A DNA stretch of 64,000 nt from Pegoplata infirma (GCA_963921195.1 OY992537.1:175415021-175479020); one strand, 5' to 3'. Positions 21,580 through 32,233 are shown, counted from the stretch's first letter. Numbers and translations: made by a program. The notes: generated by a model not told the origin, from the letters alone.

Positions 21580-23095
21580 TGTCTAGCAAGATTTTTTTAA
21601 AAATTAAGAAAATCTATAAAAAAAAATTAAGAAAAAAAAAAAGTAATTTTTCTGATTTTCAAAATAAATTTTTAAAATTTAAAATAGTTTTTGAAAAAAA
21701 TTAATTTCAATTTGTGTTTTTGCTAATTTATGCCAAAATATGCAATAATATGCACTTAAAAGTTCGAAACATGCACAATAGTGTGGTTCATATATGGCAC
21801 TTTTTTTTTTTTTTTGGATTTTTGTATGGGGCACCCGGAATATATATTAAGCACCATGAAAAACTGACCCGTGATTTTTTTCAAATTTTTTCATTAACAT
21901 TTAAGGGTCGCTACCGGGCCCTAAACTTTGGGTCATAAAAAAAAATTTTTCACACAATGAAAAAAAAAAAATTTCGTTTTTTTATATTTTTTTTTTTTAT
22001 TATAATTTAACTTCATTAGCTTATTAACGGCAAAAGATTTCATTTTGGTGGGACAAGTTTTTCAGTTCCAAAATTGACCATGAAAAAAAAAATTGAGGCT
22101 GTTTGGGGTCTTACTCTAAAATTTTTTTAAAATTTTTTTTTTTTTAGTTTTGATAAGCTTACGCTATAGGTCTTTAGTCCCTCTTGATACTACATTCTTC
22201 GTAAAAATTTTTGTTCTTTCCGAAACATCATTAACATGCGGCGAAAATCAAACGGATATTAAAAAAAAAAAAAACATATTTTCAATGTAAATTTTGGAAA
22301 TTACATACTTTTCCGACCATATCGAATTTTTGTTTGCCGTTAATAAGCTGGATTAGCTTATCAAATTATAATTAAAAATTAAAAAAAAAAAAAATCGATT
22401 TTTTTCACCGTTTTTTTTTTTTTTTTTTTTTAATATCCGTTTGATTTTCGGCGCATGTTAATGATGTTTCGGAAAGAACAAAAATTTTTACAAAGAATGT
22501 ATTATCAAGAAGGACTCAAGACCTATAACGTAAGCTTATCAAAACTAAAAAAAAAAAATTTTAAAAAAATTTTAGAGTAAGACCCCAACCAGCCTCAATT
22601 TTTTTTTTCATGGTCAATTTTGGAACTGAAAAACTTGTCCCAACAAAATGAAATCTTTTGCCGTTAATAAGCTAATGAAGTTAAACTATAATAAAAAAAA
22701 AAATATAAAAAAAACGAAATTTTTTTTTTTTTCATTGTGTGAAATTTTTTTTTTTTATATCCCAAAGTTCAGGGCCCGGTAGCGACCCCTAAACCTTAAT
22801 ATAAAAATTTGAAAAAAATCACCTGTCATTTTTTCACGGTGCTTAATATATATTCCGGGTGCCCCATTCAAAAATCCAACTTTTGTTTTTATGAACCACC
22901 CTAATGCACAATATATGCATTTAAAATCAAAATATGCAAAAATATGTATTTTCACCAAAATATGCAAAATATGCGAAAACAAATCGATGCCATTTAATGC
23001 AAATCTCTTGATTCGGAAAGATAATTGGTCGATATAGGCTTTCTACAAAAAACATGCATTTGCAAGGAAATCTCACCCTAGTTATATAAAAAGCT
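21580..23095. mobile_element. hAT-like MITE relic, split by 21779-22903
   Basis: Flanks of the inserted foldback match the intact hAT MITE at 34128-34702. At left are GTGTTTTTGCTAATTTATGCC and AAAATATGCA repeats. At right are ACAAATCGATGCCATTT, CTTGATTCGGAAAGATAATT and a TCTCACCCTAGTTATA end. The left terminal repeat is missing. Confidence 0.7.
21779..22903. mobile_element. hAT-like foldback, exact 8-bp duplication
   Basis: The ends TAGTGTGGTTCAT and ATGAACCACCCTA are inverted repeats; ATGCACAA is duplicated on both sides (21771-21778, 22904-22911). The 1125-bp body is a palindrome: GGGCACCCGGAATATATATT and AACTTCATTAGCTTATTAAC recur inverted. It is related to 39821-40930, sharing TTTTGGTGGGA, AAGTNTTTCAG and GGGGTCNTAC strings. 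No ORF. Confidence 0.85.
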
Positions 23096-24869
23096 TTTTT
23101 ACCCGGGACCCATTGAAAAAATTTTGGTACACAATTTTTTTCTCACTGAACATTTGGTGTGGAATGCCTCATACGTATATTTATAAACAGGTAAAATTTC
23201 CATCAAATGATCCCACAATTTTACCAATTTCGTTTCAAAAATATCAAATGTTTTTTGTTATAAAAATGTTGCAGGTATAACTCTTCAAAAAAGGTTTTTT
23301 ACTTAAACAAGCGCACCTTAGCCAGTTTTCAACCGATTCACAATATTTTTTTGTTTAAGAAGTAACACTGATATTTTTTAAACAAACCCAAAAAATTATA
23401 AATAGGATTTGGAAGTAACTGACACGCCCATTTTTTTTATTCCACTCACACTGACACTCACTAACAACCACGTGAGTAAAATTAATTTTCAATCACGCTC
23501 ACTTCTGATCATGTGTGAATCACGCACAAATCTAATTACGTTCCCATCTCTAGTTTATATGCATATGCGCATAAAATTACTACTAGTATGTAACAAGATT
23601 TATAAATAATGCTTGAATTACAAGCGTTTCTGAAAAAAATTAAAAATGTCCTATCACAAAACTTAGCATAACTCATTCATTTTTTAACCGATTGTTATGT
23701 TTTTTGGTGTTTTGGAAAGCCACTTTACTATACTTTTTTACAAAAAATTCAAAAAAATTGTTTAATGATTCACTTTCAACTTAGAGTGTAAAGAATATGA
23801 CAAATTTTTCAAAAAATTCGGTTTTTTTTTACTTAAGCGATCGTAGCTCAGCCAATTCTTGATCGATTTTTTTTTTTTTTGTTTTGTTTGAAAGGTAAGA
23901 CCTATACCTTTAACACAAATCCATAAATCGAAAATCGGTTGCAAACTAACAAAGTAATAATTTTTTAAAATTGTAATTTAAGAATTTCCGTTTTCCAACA
24001 CATTTGCCAATAAAAAACGTACTTAACGAAGTGATCCAGAAAAACTATGAGTATATCAGTACTCTATGGACTCCAACCAACCCGAATTTTTATATGAGAA
24101 CCCCTGCATATTTTTGGTGTAGCACAGTGTTATTGGAATGTCCTTTTATCCTATCAAGGAAACCATGGATTTCCAAAGCCAAATTTTTTATTAAAGTTTA
24201 AAATATCCTTTTAACGCTGTTAAAATTTCAGGGAAATATAACAGCGTTAACAGGACATTCTGAAAATATAACAGCGTTAACAGGACATTCTAAATTTTTA
24301 AACAAAATTTTGATTTTGGAAATCCATGGTGTCCTTCTCAGAAAAAAAGGACATTCAAGTATGGGTTTCTACAGTTTTTGTTGAAATTAAAAAAAAAAAA
24401 TGTTGTTTCTAAATTTTAAATAATTTTATATACAATATTGTTTTTATAAGATTTTTCGTACGACTTACGGTTTCCGAGCACAAAATTGTTAAAAACTGTA
24501 TAAAAGTCAATATTGTCAAAACAGCGCTTTTTTAAACGCCCATATCTTCCAAAGTATTGATAAAAAAATGGTTTTTAATCATTTCCGAAGCTCTATCAAA
24601 TAACCAAAAATAAACAAAATCGGTGATCCGTCAAATAAATTTCCCATGGATTTGCTCATATGATTTTGGCGGTCATGCGTATATACATCTCCATATAAAC
24701 TACCCCAACGATTACACATTTTGGACAATAACGAACTTAACAAAGCCGAATTTGGACACGACCGATGCGCCATTGGATAGGCCTTCAAAAAACCTTTCGA
24801 CCTGTATAAAATCTTCATATACATAGTTTCTTTTGAAGAAATTGGAAAAATCTTCAAAAAATGAAAAAA

Positions 24870-24956
24870 ATCCCGTATAAAGGCCGAATTTAACTTTTTT
24901 ACTTGTTACTCAATAGTATTTAAAATTTACTCAAAATTTTTTTTTTTTTTTTTTCT
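24870..24956 (+). mobile_element. DINE 3' end plus scrap of a TTGAGTAA-type element
   Basis: AAGGCCGAATTTAACTTTTTTACTTGTTA at 24883-24910 is a DINE 3' terminus. It is followed by ACTCAATAGTATTTAAAATT, TTACTCAAAATTTT, a long T-run and CTGTG. This closely matches the right end of the 47365-47967 element. Confidence 0.6.
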
Positions 24957-24964
24957 GTGTAGAG

Positions 24965-25447
24965 CAATGGTTCCCAACCTTTTTTGCGCCATGCCCCACT
25001 TTTAAGTTAAAAAAAAGTACAATGTCCCCCCTACACTTAAGAAAAATTTAAAATTCAAAATTTACTTGTGGTTAAGCAAACTTTTTGTTAAAATCATCAC
25101 TTAAACAAAGTTTTTAGAAAAAGTTTCAACAATCTATTTAATAATTTAACTAAGGGTCGAACCAGAATCAAATGCGTAGCGCAAGACGTAAAAAAAAAAC
25201 AAAAACAAACACATTAAATTTAAAATTTTTACGTCCGTTTGATTTAGGTAACTCACATTTAAATATAAGAACCGAAAAATTATTGGGCGTTACGCCTTAC
25301 GCGACGTAATTTGATTCAGGTTGGACGCTAAAATTAATTTTTTTTTAGTTTATTTAACAAAAAAAATCTTAAAAATTTGCTCGTTGCCCCCCTGAAACAT
25401 TAAAATTGCCCCCCAGTGGGGCGAGAATCAAAGGTTGGGAACCATTG
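24965..25447. mobile_element. hAT-type MITE copy 2, exact 8-bp duplication
   Basis: Same element as 20550-21031 in opposite orientation, 483 bp, with CAATGGTTCCCAACCTTT ends. GTGTAGAG is duplicated exactly (24957-24964, 25448-25455). The duplicated octamer is part of a DINE 5' end (GTGTAGAGGGTATA), so it inserted into a DINE. No ORF. Confidence 0.9.
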
Positions 25448-25461
25448 GTGTAGAGGGTATA

Positions 25462-26484
25462 TGAGGCATTCCACACCAAATGCCCAGCGATAAAAAACAC
25501 GTGTACCGTAAACTTCTGAATAGGTAGTATGGATAGCCCTATATGGAAATTAGAAAATTGCGTTTTTGGTTTTTTAATTTTTCAAAAACTGGGCTTAGGA
25601 GGCGTGGCGAGTGGCCTTCATTTAATATTTATCACATTAAAACGGAATGCACCACAATCTCTAAAATTTACATTCTTATACATATAGTTTTGTATGGGCT
25701 ATCGATTTTTTTTTTTTTTTGGAAAATTTTCAAACCCCGTTCTGAAATTTTCGATTTTTTAAAAAAGTCAATTGATCAAATATCCGGCCACTTTTTTTTT
25801 TAAAGTTTAGATGTTAGTCCATCCACACAAAAAAATTCAGACACGCGTTTTTCGTTTTTTTTTTTCGAGAAAATCGCATTTGAATTTTAAATTTCATAAC
25901 AGTTTTGTAATTTGCTTGTATTTCTTTGTTTTAACGTTGCGAATGAGTAATATTTATGCAATTAATAATACTCATTCGCAACGTTAAAATAAGAAAATTC
26001 AAACAAATTACAAAATTGTTATGAAATTTAAAATTCAAATGCGATTTTCTCGAAAAAAACGAAGAACGTGTTTCTTATTTTTTTTTGTGTGGATGGACAG
26101 ACATCTAAACTAAAGAAAAAAAAAGTGGCATGTTTTTTAATAAATTGACATTTTTTAAATATGAAAAATTTCAGAACGGGTTCTGAAAATTTTCAAAAAA
26201 AAAAAAATTTAGTCGATAGCCCATACAAAACTATATAAGAATATAAATTTTTGAGATTGTGGTGCATTCCGTTTTATTGTGATAAATATTTAATCAAGGC
26301 AACTCGCCACAAATTTGACAATTTTTTCAATATTTGACCACGCCTCCTAAGCCCAGTTTTTGAAAATTAGAAAAACCAAAAACACAATTTTCTTAATTTC
26401 ATATAGGGCTATCCAAACAACCTATTCAGAAATTTACGGGACTCATGTTTTTCTGTAGCGGGACATTTGGTGTGGAATGCCTCA
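25462..26484. mobile_element. Palindromic element, GAGGCATTCCACACC family, complete
   Basis: Left end TGAGGCATTCCACACCAAATG and right end CATTTGGTGTGGAATGCCTCA, 1023 bp, palindromic throughout with its centre near 25965. It is inserted into a DINE start. Deleting it plus one TA restores GAGGGTATATATAAGTTTG, as in the copy at 38586, which supports a TA duplication and a Tc1/mariner-type mechanism. The arms share CTGGGCTTAGGAGGCGTGG with other copies. No ORF. Confidence 0.85.
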
Positions 26485-26716
26485 TATATAAGTTTGTTAT
26501 TCCGTTTGCAACTCATCGAAATATCGGTCTGTGACCCCCTACAGTATATACATAATTGATCAGTGATCAATTTTTAAGAGATTCTAGCGATGTTCGTCTG
26601 TCTGTGGAAATGGTGATAACGGCCAAAATATTACACGGAGATGACTGAAACTTAACATATTTATTTATTGGATGTTCTCCCGAGCAGTTTGGTATTGCAT
26701 TTGAGCGATATCGGTT
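26485..26716 (+). mobile_element. DINE-1-like element, 5' part, interrupted
   Basis: ATATAAGTTTGTTATTCCGT, GAAATATCGGTCT, TGATCAGTGATCAA, TCTAGCGATGTTCGTCTGTC and GAGATGACTGAAACTTAACA follow DINE order. Its start (GTGTAGAGGGTAT) lies at 24957-24964/25448-25460, cut off by an hAT MITE and a palindrome. It stops at ATCGGTTCA; the 3' half is gone. Confidence 0.8.
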
Positions 26717-27520
26717 CACCACAATATCTTTAATTTTCATCTCTCTTGCCCGATGAGCTCATAACTTCTCTTTTAAATCAGCAACAAGTTTTTGTTGCTG
26801 TCTCAGTATATATTATTGTCAATTTTGACATATTTATTATTTAAGGTGTACTGAATTTAATGTAACGATGATTTGGCTTTTGGCAACTGATAGGTTTGCT
26901 CACTATGTATTTTACCGTAATCTTCAATTTACGTTATTTTTTGCGTTATACAATTTGTTATTTAATTTCAATTACTCAAAATTTGTCATATTGTAATATT
27001 TTTGGGTTCCATCACAACCTCCCCAGTCAGCCTGTTTTCAGTTTTGAAACATAATTTATTATATGACTGAAATAATACTAAGATTTCATAACAACTGGTT
27101 GTTTTGTAATTCACTTAACCACATACCAAGTCAGTTAACTTTTTGGGGAAACTGAATAAATGACAAGAAACCTTTTAGCAGCATGACTGTCTAATTATCA
27201 TCCATCTTTCTTTCTTTTTTTTTTTTGAGTTTTATTCGTAAATACTAGCGACAAACATTCTTTTAAAACTTCCTCTTCCATTTGCTCCATATTTTGAATT
27301 CACCAAACGAAATAATAAAAAAAATAAATACTTTATTTTCTGTTTACTTACAATGTGATCGTAAGATATACAAATTTTTAATATTTTACGCAAATAATAA
27401 AATGTGAGTTTAGTGAATAATGAAACGCTTGTTTTTGGGTAAAATTTTTTACATTTGCGAACTTATCCTGGCTCTTGCCACAACACATTTTCGTGCCAAG
27501 CCTTAGCTCTCTAAAAGACC
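26717..27520. other. AT-rich DNA, no gene seen
   Basis: No significant ORF, palindrome or terminal repeat is visible. It is the left flank of the DD37E transposon. Confidence 0.5.
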
Positions 27521-27522
27521 TA

Positions 27523-27552
27523 AGGAGTGAGATCATAAAAATGTTAACACAC
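27523..27552 (+). repeat. Left terminal inverted repeat of DD37E transposon
   Basis: 30 bp, starts AGGAGTGAG after TA and ends TTAACACAC. It is identical in complement to 32234-32263. It is the presumed transposase binding and cleavage end. Confidence 0.95.
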
Positions 27553-27678
27553 ATTTTTGCCTACAACTTTGGTGTAAAGCTTCCAAATTTTTTTTTTTTT
27601 CGGCAGTTTACATTTTAAAAATATGTCAGTTAATAAATTAATTTACATCATGAGTTTTAATTTGCAATTTTTTACACA

Positions 27679-28578
27679 ATGGACGATGAAAGAAAAGTGC
27701 GTTCAAAAATAATTAAATATTTTCAACAAAACCAAACATGGACATACAAAAAAATTGCCAAAGAAACTAATGTATGCCGCCAAACAGTTTCAAAAGTGGT
27801 AAAAAGGTATCTGGAACACCTAACAATTGAAAGGAAGCCCGGAACAGAAACAACGACTAGTTATCGTAACATTGGTAAGGCATATAAAGTTAAAAGCATC
27901 CTTAAGAGAGCTCCTAACACATCTGGCAGAAAAACAGCTCGGTTAGCCCAATGCTCAGACTTTTTTGTACGTAAAGTGAAACGTAAGGCGGGACTAAAGT
28001 CCTACAAAGTTCAAAAAGTTCCCGATAGAAACGCTTTTAAAAATTTGGAGGCAAAAACCAGAGCTAGAAAATTGAAATCAAATTTTATAAAAAAATACAA
28101 CTGTTGTGTAATGGACGACGAAACTTATGTCCTGGCTGATTTTTCGCAGCTCCCTGGTCAAGAATTTTATGTTTCCGATGTTCGAGGAAATGTTGCGGAA
28201 AAATTTCGGTCAAAAAAGCAAACGAAATTCCCCAAAAAATTCCTAGTATGGCAAGCCATATGTAGCTGCGGCCAAAGAAGCCAGTCATTTGTGACATCTG
28301 GCTCTATAAACAGCGAAATTTATATCAAGGAGTGTTTGCAGAAGAGACTTCTTCCGTTCTTGAGTCAGCACAATGTATCCACTTACTTTTGGCCCGATTT
28401 AGCATCTTGTCACTACAGCAAGAAAGCGCTGGAGTGGTATAATGATAATAATGTGGTTTTTGTACCAAGAGAGGCAAATCCACCAAACTGCCCGGAGCTC
28501 AGGCCAGTGGAGAGATATTGGGCTCTTGTTAAAAAACGTAGATGGACCACCTGCTCTAAAAAGGTGACAGAAGGTTAG
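27679..28578 (+). CDS. DD37E transposase, N-terminal 298 residues, interrupted
   Basis: Cut-and-paste transposase acting on the flanking 30-bp repeats. Residues 5-45 form a helix-turn-helix (WTYKKIAKETNVCRQTVSKV). A second DNA-binding region spans about 65-115. The catalytic triad is D147 (in MDDETY), D240 (in FWPDLASCHYS) and E278 (in CPELRPVERYW). Exactly 37 residues separate the last two, giving DD37E. The ATG at 27679 is the first in frame and lies about 125 bp inside the repeat. There are no internal stops. The LINE enters after codon 298; codon 299 and the TAG are LINE sequence. The last 21 codons lie at 32064-32129. As it stands it encodes a protein lacking its C-terminal tail. Confidence 0.93.
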   Translation: MDDERKVRSKIIKYFQQNQTWTYKKIAKETNVCRQTVSKVVKRYLEHLTIERKPGTETTTSYRNIGKAYKVKSILKRAPNTSGRKTARLAQCSDFFVRKVKRKAGLKSYKVQKVPDRNAFKNLEAKTRARKLKSNFIKKYNCCVMDDETYVLADFSQLPGQEFYVSDVRGNVAEKFRSKKQTKFPKKFLVWQAICSCGQRSQSFVTSGSINSEIYIKECLQKRLLPFLSQHNVSTYFWPDLASCHYSKKALEWYNDNNVVFVPREANPPNCPELRPVERYWALVKKRRWTTCSKKVTEG

Positions 28579-28587
28579 GTTAGGTTG
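28573..28587 (-). repeat. Non-poly(A) LINE tail, (AACCT)n
   Basis: The plus strand reads GGTTAGGTTAGGTTG between the target duplication and the LINE 3' UTR, so the element ends with two to three AACCT units. The short copy at 12583 has one unit and the relic at 33162 reads GGTTAGGCTG. Tail length therefore varies between copies. Confidence 0.8.
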
Positions 28588-28670
28588 TAAGTGGCTGCTG
28601 ACGTTTTACGTCAACACACGTAGACTCTGAGGTCCATTGTGATACCACGGGATCGTAATAGGTTTCCCTA

Positions 28671-30410
28671 CTAGTCCCTGTCGTTAAACCAGTTTGAGCT
28701 TCTTATGAAACTCCTTAGATGTTGAATTTTGACATCCGACAAATCTGAAAGATCGTACAGCTCCCTAGATCCCAGTGAAGCAAGTCGCTGACCAGAAAGT
28801 GCCGGGCAATGGCAAATAAAGTGTTCGATGGTTTCCAACTCCTCTTCATCTATGCAACTTCGGCAAAAGTCATTCGACGGCACATTTAACCGCTCTGCGT
28901 GCTTCCCTATAAGACAGTGTCCGGTAATTATAGAAACCACCGTTGAAATCTCTCCTCTTGGAAGCGATATCAGCTCACTTGTGCGCCCCTGATTAAGAGA
29001 AGGCCAAATCAGTCGTGTTGTCTCACACGTCCATCCATTTGCCCATCTTTGATTAGTCTCCGTCGCAGAACAAAGCCGTAGGTTTTGCTTGCAAGTTTCT
29101 AGAGGCATACCAACACATTCCAATTCTGTTGGAACCTGTAAGGTAGTTCCTAGTCTTGCAAGCTCATCGGCTTTGCAATTCCCTGGAATGTCTCTGTGCC
29201 CTGGGACCCATATGAGTCGTATGTTAAACTGCTTGGCCATCTCATTTAAAGACGTGCGGCAGTTAAGGGCAGATCTTGTTTTCAGAAACATTGAATCCAG
29301 GGACTTGACCGCGGCTTGACTGTCAGTATAGATGTTGACTGCGGTTGTAGACAAGACATTGCAGCTCAACCAGTCAGCCACTTCCTTTATTGCCAGCATC
29401 TCTGCCTGGTAGACACTGCAATGATCTGGCAATCTACGAGCTAGGCTCAATCCAAGCTCTTCCGAATAGACCCCAAAGCCCACTTGTTCGTGCAGCCTCG
29501 ATCCATCTGTGTAAAAATTTATGGTAGCTCCACTTCCCGGAGTATCCCCCATCCAAGACTCCCTGGATGGTATCATAGTGGTAAAGTGGCGCTCAAAGAG
29601 GCTCAAAGAGGGAGCACAATCCACATTTTGTGGTATTGTTATCTTTTTCAAGATCGCGCTATGGCCACAATCGCTGCTCCTCCATTGCAGCGTGCTATTA
29701 AGTCGAATTGCAGACGCAGCTGCATACTGCCTACCCAATATGTCCAAGGGTATCAGGTGAAGGAGGATTTCTAATGCAGCCGTAGGTGTAGTACGAAGAG
29801 CACCAGTGATGCACATTGACGCCATTCTCTGTACCTTCGTGATAAAGACACAGTTCGATTTTGTTTCTAAAGCAGGCCACCAGACAATGATTCCATACAG
29901 CAAAATTGGACGCACCACTGCTGTATAGATCCAATGAACGACTTGAGGGCTAAAACCCCATCGTTTTCCAATGGCCCTTTTACAGGAATACAAAGCAATC
30001 GTTGCTTTTCTCACCCGTTCCTCAATATTACGCCTGAAATTCAGCTTCCTATCTAGAAATACTCCAAGATACTTGGCTCCATCTGAGAAGGTGATTTCAG
30101 TACCGTCCAGAGAAATAGGATCAAAAGCAGGAATCTTATTTTTCCTTGTAAATAAAACAAGCTCTGTTTTACTAGGATTAACTCCTAGACCACAGTCTCT
30201 TGCCCATTTAGACAGATCTTTCAGAGAACCCTGAAGAATGTCCCGCAATGTTGGCAGATGCTTCCCCTTTACCGCTATCGCGACATCGTCAGCATATGCG
30301 ACAACATGACAACCACGTGCTTCTAGAGATAGTAGCATTGAATTCAGTGCCAGGTTCCAAAGAAGCGGCGAAAGAACACCTCCTTGTGGTGGAAAGCAAC
30401 CTCGGGTCAA
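28671..30410 (-). pseudogene. LINE ORF2, rest of reverse transcriptase, RNase H and C-terminus
   Basis: Opens in a different frame at PPQGGVLSPLLWNL (RT motif B), followed by VVAYADDVAIAV (motif C with both Asp residues) and the thumb. RNase H spans about residues 295-420: FYTDGSRL, YQAEMLAI, IYTDSQAAV and WVPGHRDIPGNCKADELARL supply D, E, D and D. A C-terminal Cys/His cluster follows (FCRSCIDEEE, HFICHCPAL). The ATG at 30410 is an accident of the deletion junction. Apart from that deletion the frame is open, suggesting a young copy. Confidence 0.88.
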
Positions 30411-32025
30411 TCACTCTACGCAAATACGAGTCTATCATTCGTTCCATTGTCTTTAACAAAAAAGAAGACAGACTAATTGGTCTGAAATCCTTCGGAGCTG
30501 TGTGGGAACTTTTCCCAGCCTTCGGGATAAATACGACTCTGGTATCCCTCCATTTTAAAGGAATGTACGACCAGTTGATGCATGCTGTGTATAGATTATA
30601 CAGCAACGGGGCTATATAGTCCGACACTTGCTGCAACTCAGCCGGGATTATACCATCAGGTCCCGGGGATTTATAGGGCCTGAAGCTTTTTATCGCCCAG
30701 ATTAATGTTGGCATATTTATTATTTCCGAAGCAATTTCAGATGCTTGGGCGTCAGAACGTTCCAAAGCTTGAAACGGCGTCATGGAATTGCCCGGAAAAT
30801 GCGTGTTTAAAAGGAGATCCAGCGACTCTCCACTGGAGGAAGACCACACCCCATTAGGATCTTTCAGGTATCCCAGGGTGCAAGGAGAAGAAGCCAGAAC
30901 CTTGCGCAGCCTGGATGCCTCAGAAACGTCTTCTATGTTTCCACAGAAGTTTTTCCAAGAATCACATTTTGCATTTCTGATCATCTTTTTATAACTCTTA
31001 AGTTGCAGCCTGTATGCAGACCAGTCCTCGTCCGCTCTTGAAAATTTAGCCTTATTAAAGAGCTTTCTGCAGGAATCTCTGCTCGTCTGCAACTCATTTG
31101 ACCACCAAGGTGGCTTTTTTTTCCCTCTAGGCTTTGCAGAAGGGCAAGACGCATCCAGGCACCTATTACAAACATTTGTTACATGGTCAACCAGACAGTC
31201 AATTTGCGCCAAACTATGTGGTTTAGATAAGGGTACTTCATCCAAAAGCAAAGAAAAAGTCTCCCTGTATTTCAGATTTCTAGAGACTGTCTCAACCGGG
31301 GCACGCTCCCTGAGTAAAAACTCAATGTAGCGATGATCTGAGAAAGAATGCTCTTCCAAAACTCTCCAGTCATCAATTCTATCAGACAATGTATCTGATA
31401 CAAGTGTTACGTCAAGAACCTCTTGCCGCGTACTTGTAACGAAAGTTGGTTCACCACCCTTGTTACAAATATAGAGGTTAGTGCTTAACAAAAACTCCAA
31501 AAGTGATTCGCCTCTATCATTTGTGTCTGTACTTCCCCATATCGAATGATGTGCATTAGCATCACAACACACTACTAACTGGTGTCCCCTAGATTCAGAC
31601 TCCCGAATTAGACCGACAACCTTCTCCGGGGGTATTGACCCCGGATTAGGAAAATACGCAGAGGCGAGCCAAATAGACTTCCCATGAAGCTCTAAGCTAG
31701 CCGCTGTAACATCCATATCACTAAAAGTTGATAAAAAGAATATATTTAAGCCATTTTTTGCCAAGATGCAGGCTCTTGGTGAGCCCTCACCTTTGGCAAC
31801 CACCAACTTAAACCCAGGGGTCTTCAATCCGCAAACCCTGTTACCCCGCACCCAGGGCTCTTGGATAAAAACCAAGTCAACTGCTCCTGTCGTCAGGCGC
31901 AGCAAGAGTGCAGCTGAGGCTGCCTTACAGTGATGGAGGTTTATTTGTAGGAACCGCAACATCTTGCTTTTTTTCCACCATCCTTTCCACCACCGTGTTA
32001 TTGGCTTCATCCTCCGTGTTATCAT
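30385..32025 (-). pseudogene. LINE ORF2, endonuclease and first part of reverse transcriptase
   Basis: Starts near the truncated 5' end (the ATG at 32025 is probably internal to the original frame). The AP-endonuclease domain occupies about residues 22-240: LQINLHHCKAA, FIQEPWVRG, VVCCDANAHHSIWGS and the SDH of SFSDHRYIEF. This would nick target DNA. After a linker, RT begins with KSPGPDGIIPAEL and VVFIPKAGK...FRPISLSSFLLKTMERMI. At VIDPRLLS the sequence jumps to PPQGGVLSP in another frame. The fingers/palm segment with the first catalytic Asp (motif A) is missing, probably about 90-100 residues judged from relatives. Confidence 0.85.
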
Positions 32026-32063
32026 AGAGGTCGCATTCAGAACATAGAGGTCGCATGACAGAA

Positions 32064-32129
32064 ACTACCATAAAAGCCTTAATGGGAGGGTTTCCGGAAA
32101 AAGTGGATAACTTTGTTCGTAGTGGTTAG
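32064..32129 (+). pseudogene. C-terminal 21 codons of the DD37E transposase
   Basis: Directly after the right copy of TGACAGAA the frame continues TTIKALMGGFPEKVDNFVRS and ends at TAG (32127-32129). The reading frame matches codon 298 upstream of the LINE, so the insertion is the only break. Separated from its start it has no independent function. Confidence 0.9.
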
Positions 32130-32233
32130 AGTTCCATGCGGTTTTTTTGTTATGATTTTGTATTAAATTTTATTTAATAAAAATTTGGTTTGAAGTCTTA
32201 AAATTCAGTAGTCTGTTTTTTATTTAACTTTAT

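Larger units (their letters stand above)
18209..23171. mobile_element. Foldback of GAGGCATTCCACACC family, outer, heavily nested
   Basis: Left end TGAGGCATTCCACACCAAATGTTCAGCG and right end with the exact complement, flanked by TA inside a symmetric ATACGTATA target. The body is replaced by later insertions (18291-21259 and the region around 21580-23095). The interior sequence GTAAATTTTTAAATGGGTTGTATGGATAGCC equals that of related copies at 25462 and 44960. Confidence 0.7.
15843..24655. mobile_element. Large foldback nest, ends GCAAATCCATGGGAAATTTA
   Basis: Left end GCAAATCCATGGGAAATTTA and right end TAAATTTCCCATGGATTTGC are inverted repeats that continue (CGGATCACCGATTTTGTTTA). Matching inverted arms extend far inward: 16370-17033 against 23420-24110, and 17946-18208 against 23172-23430, for example CGAAGTGATCC and GAACGTNATTAGATTTGTGCG. 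Everything between about 18209 and 23171 is a later insertion, and 17034-17945 is a DINE. No clear target duplication. A second copy starts at 62679. Confidence 0.7.
28573..32055 (-). mobile_element. LOA-like non-LTR retrotransposon, 5'-truncated, in transposase gene
   Basis: It is flanked by the exact 8-bp duplication TGACAGAA (28565-28572, 32056-32063). The element reads on the minus strand; its 3' end is at 28573 and has the tail CAACCTAACCTAACC rather than poly(A). It holds endonuclease, reverse transcriptase, RNase H and a C-terminal Cys/His region, the order known for LOA and I clades. PQGGVLSPLLW favours LOA. ORF1 is absent. The 5' junction carries a 14-bp direct repeat (CATAGAGGTCGCAT twice within 35 bp). 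The RT is internally deleted, so this copy is dead. Confidence 0.9.

Noticed and set aside
28573..28587. GGTTAGGTTAGG as telomeric DNA or an interstitial telomere
   Set aside because: Only two to three units, located exactly between a LINE 3' end and its target duplication. It is the LINE tail. Flies are not known to use TTAGG telomeres.
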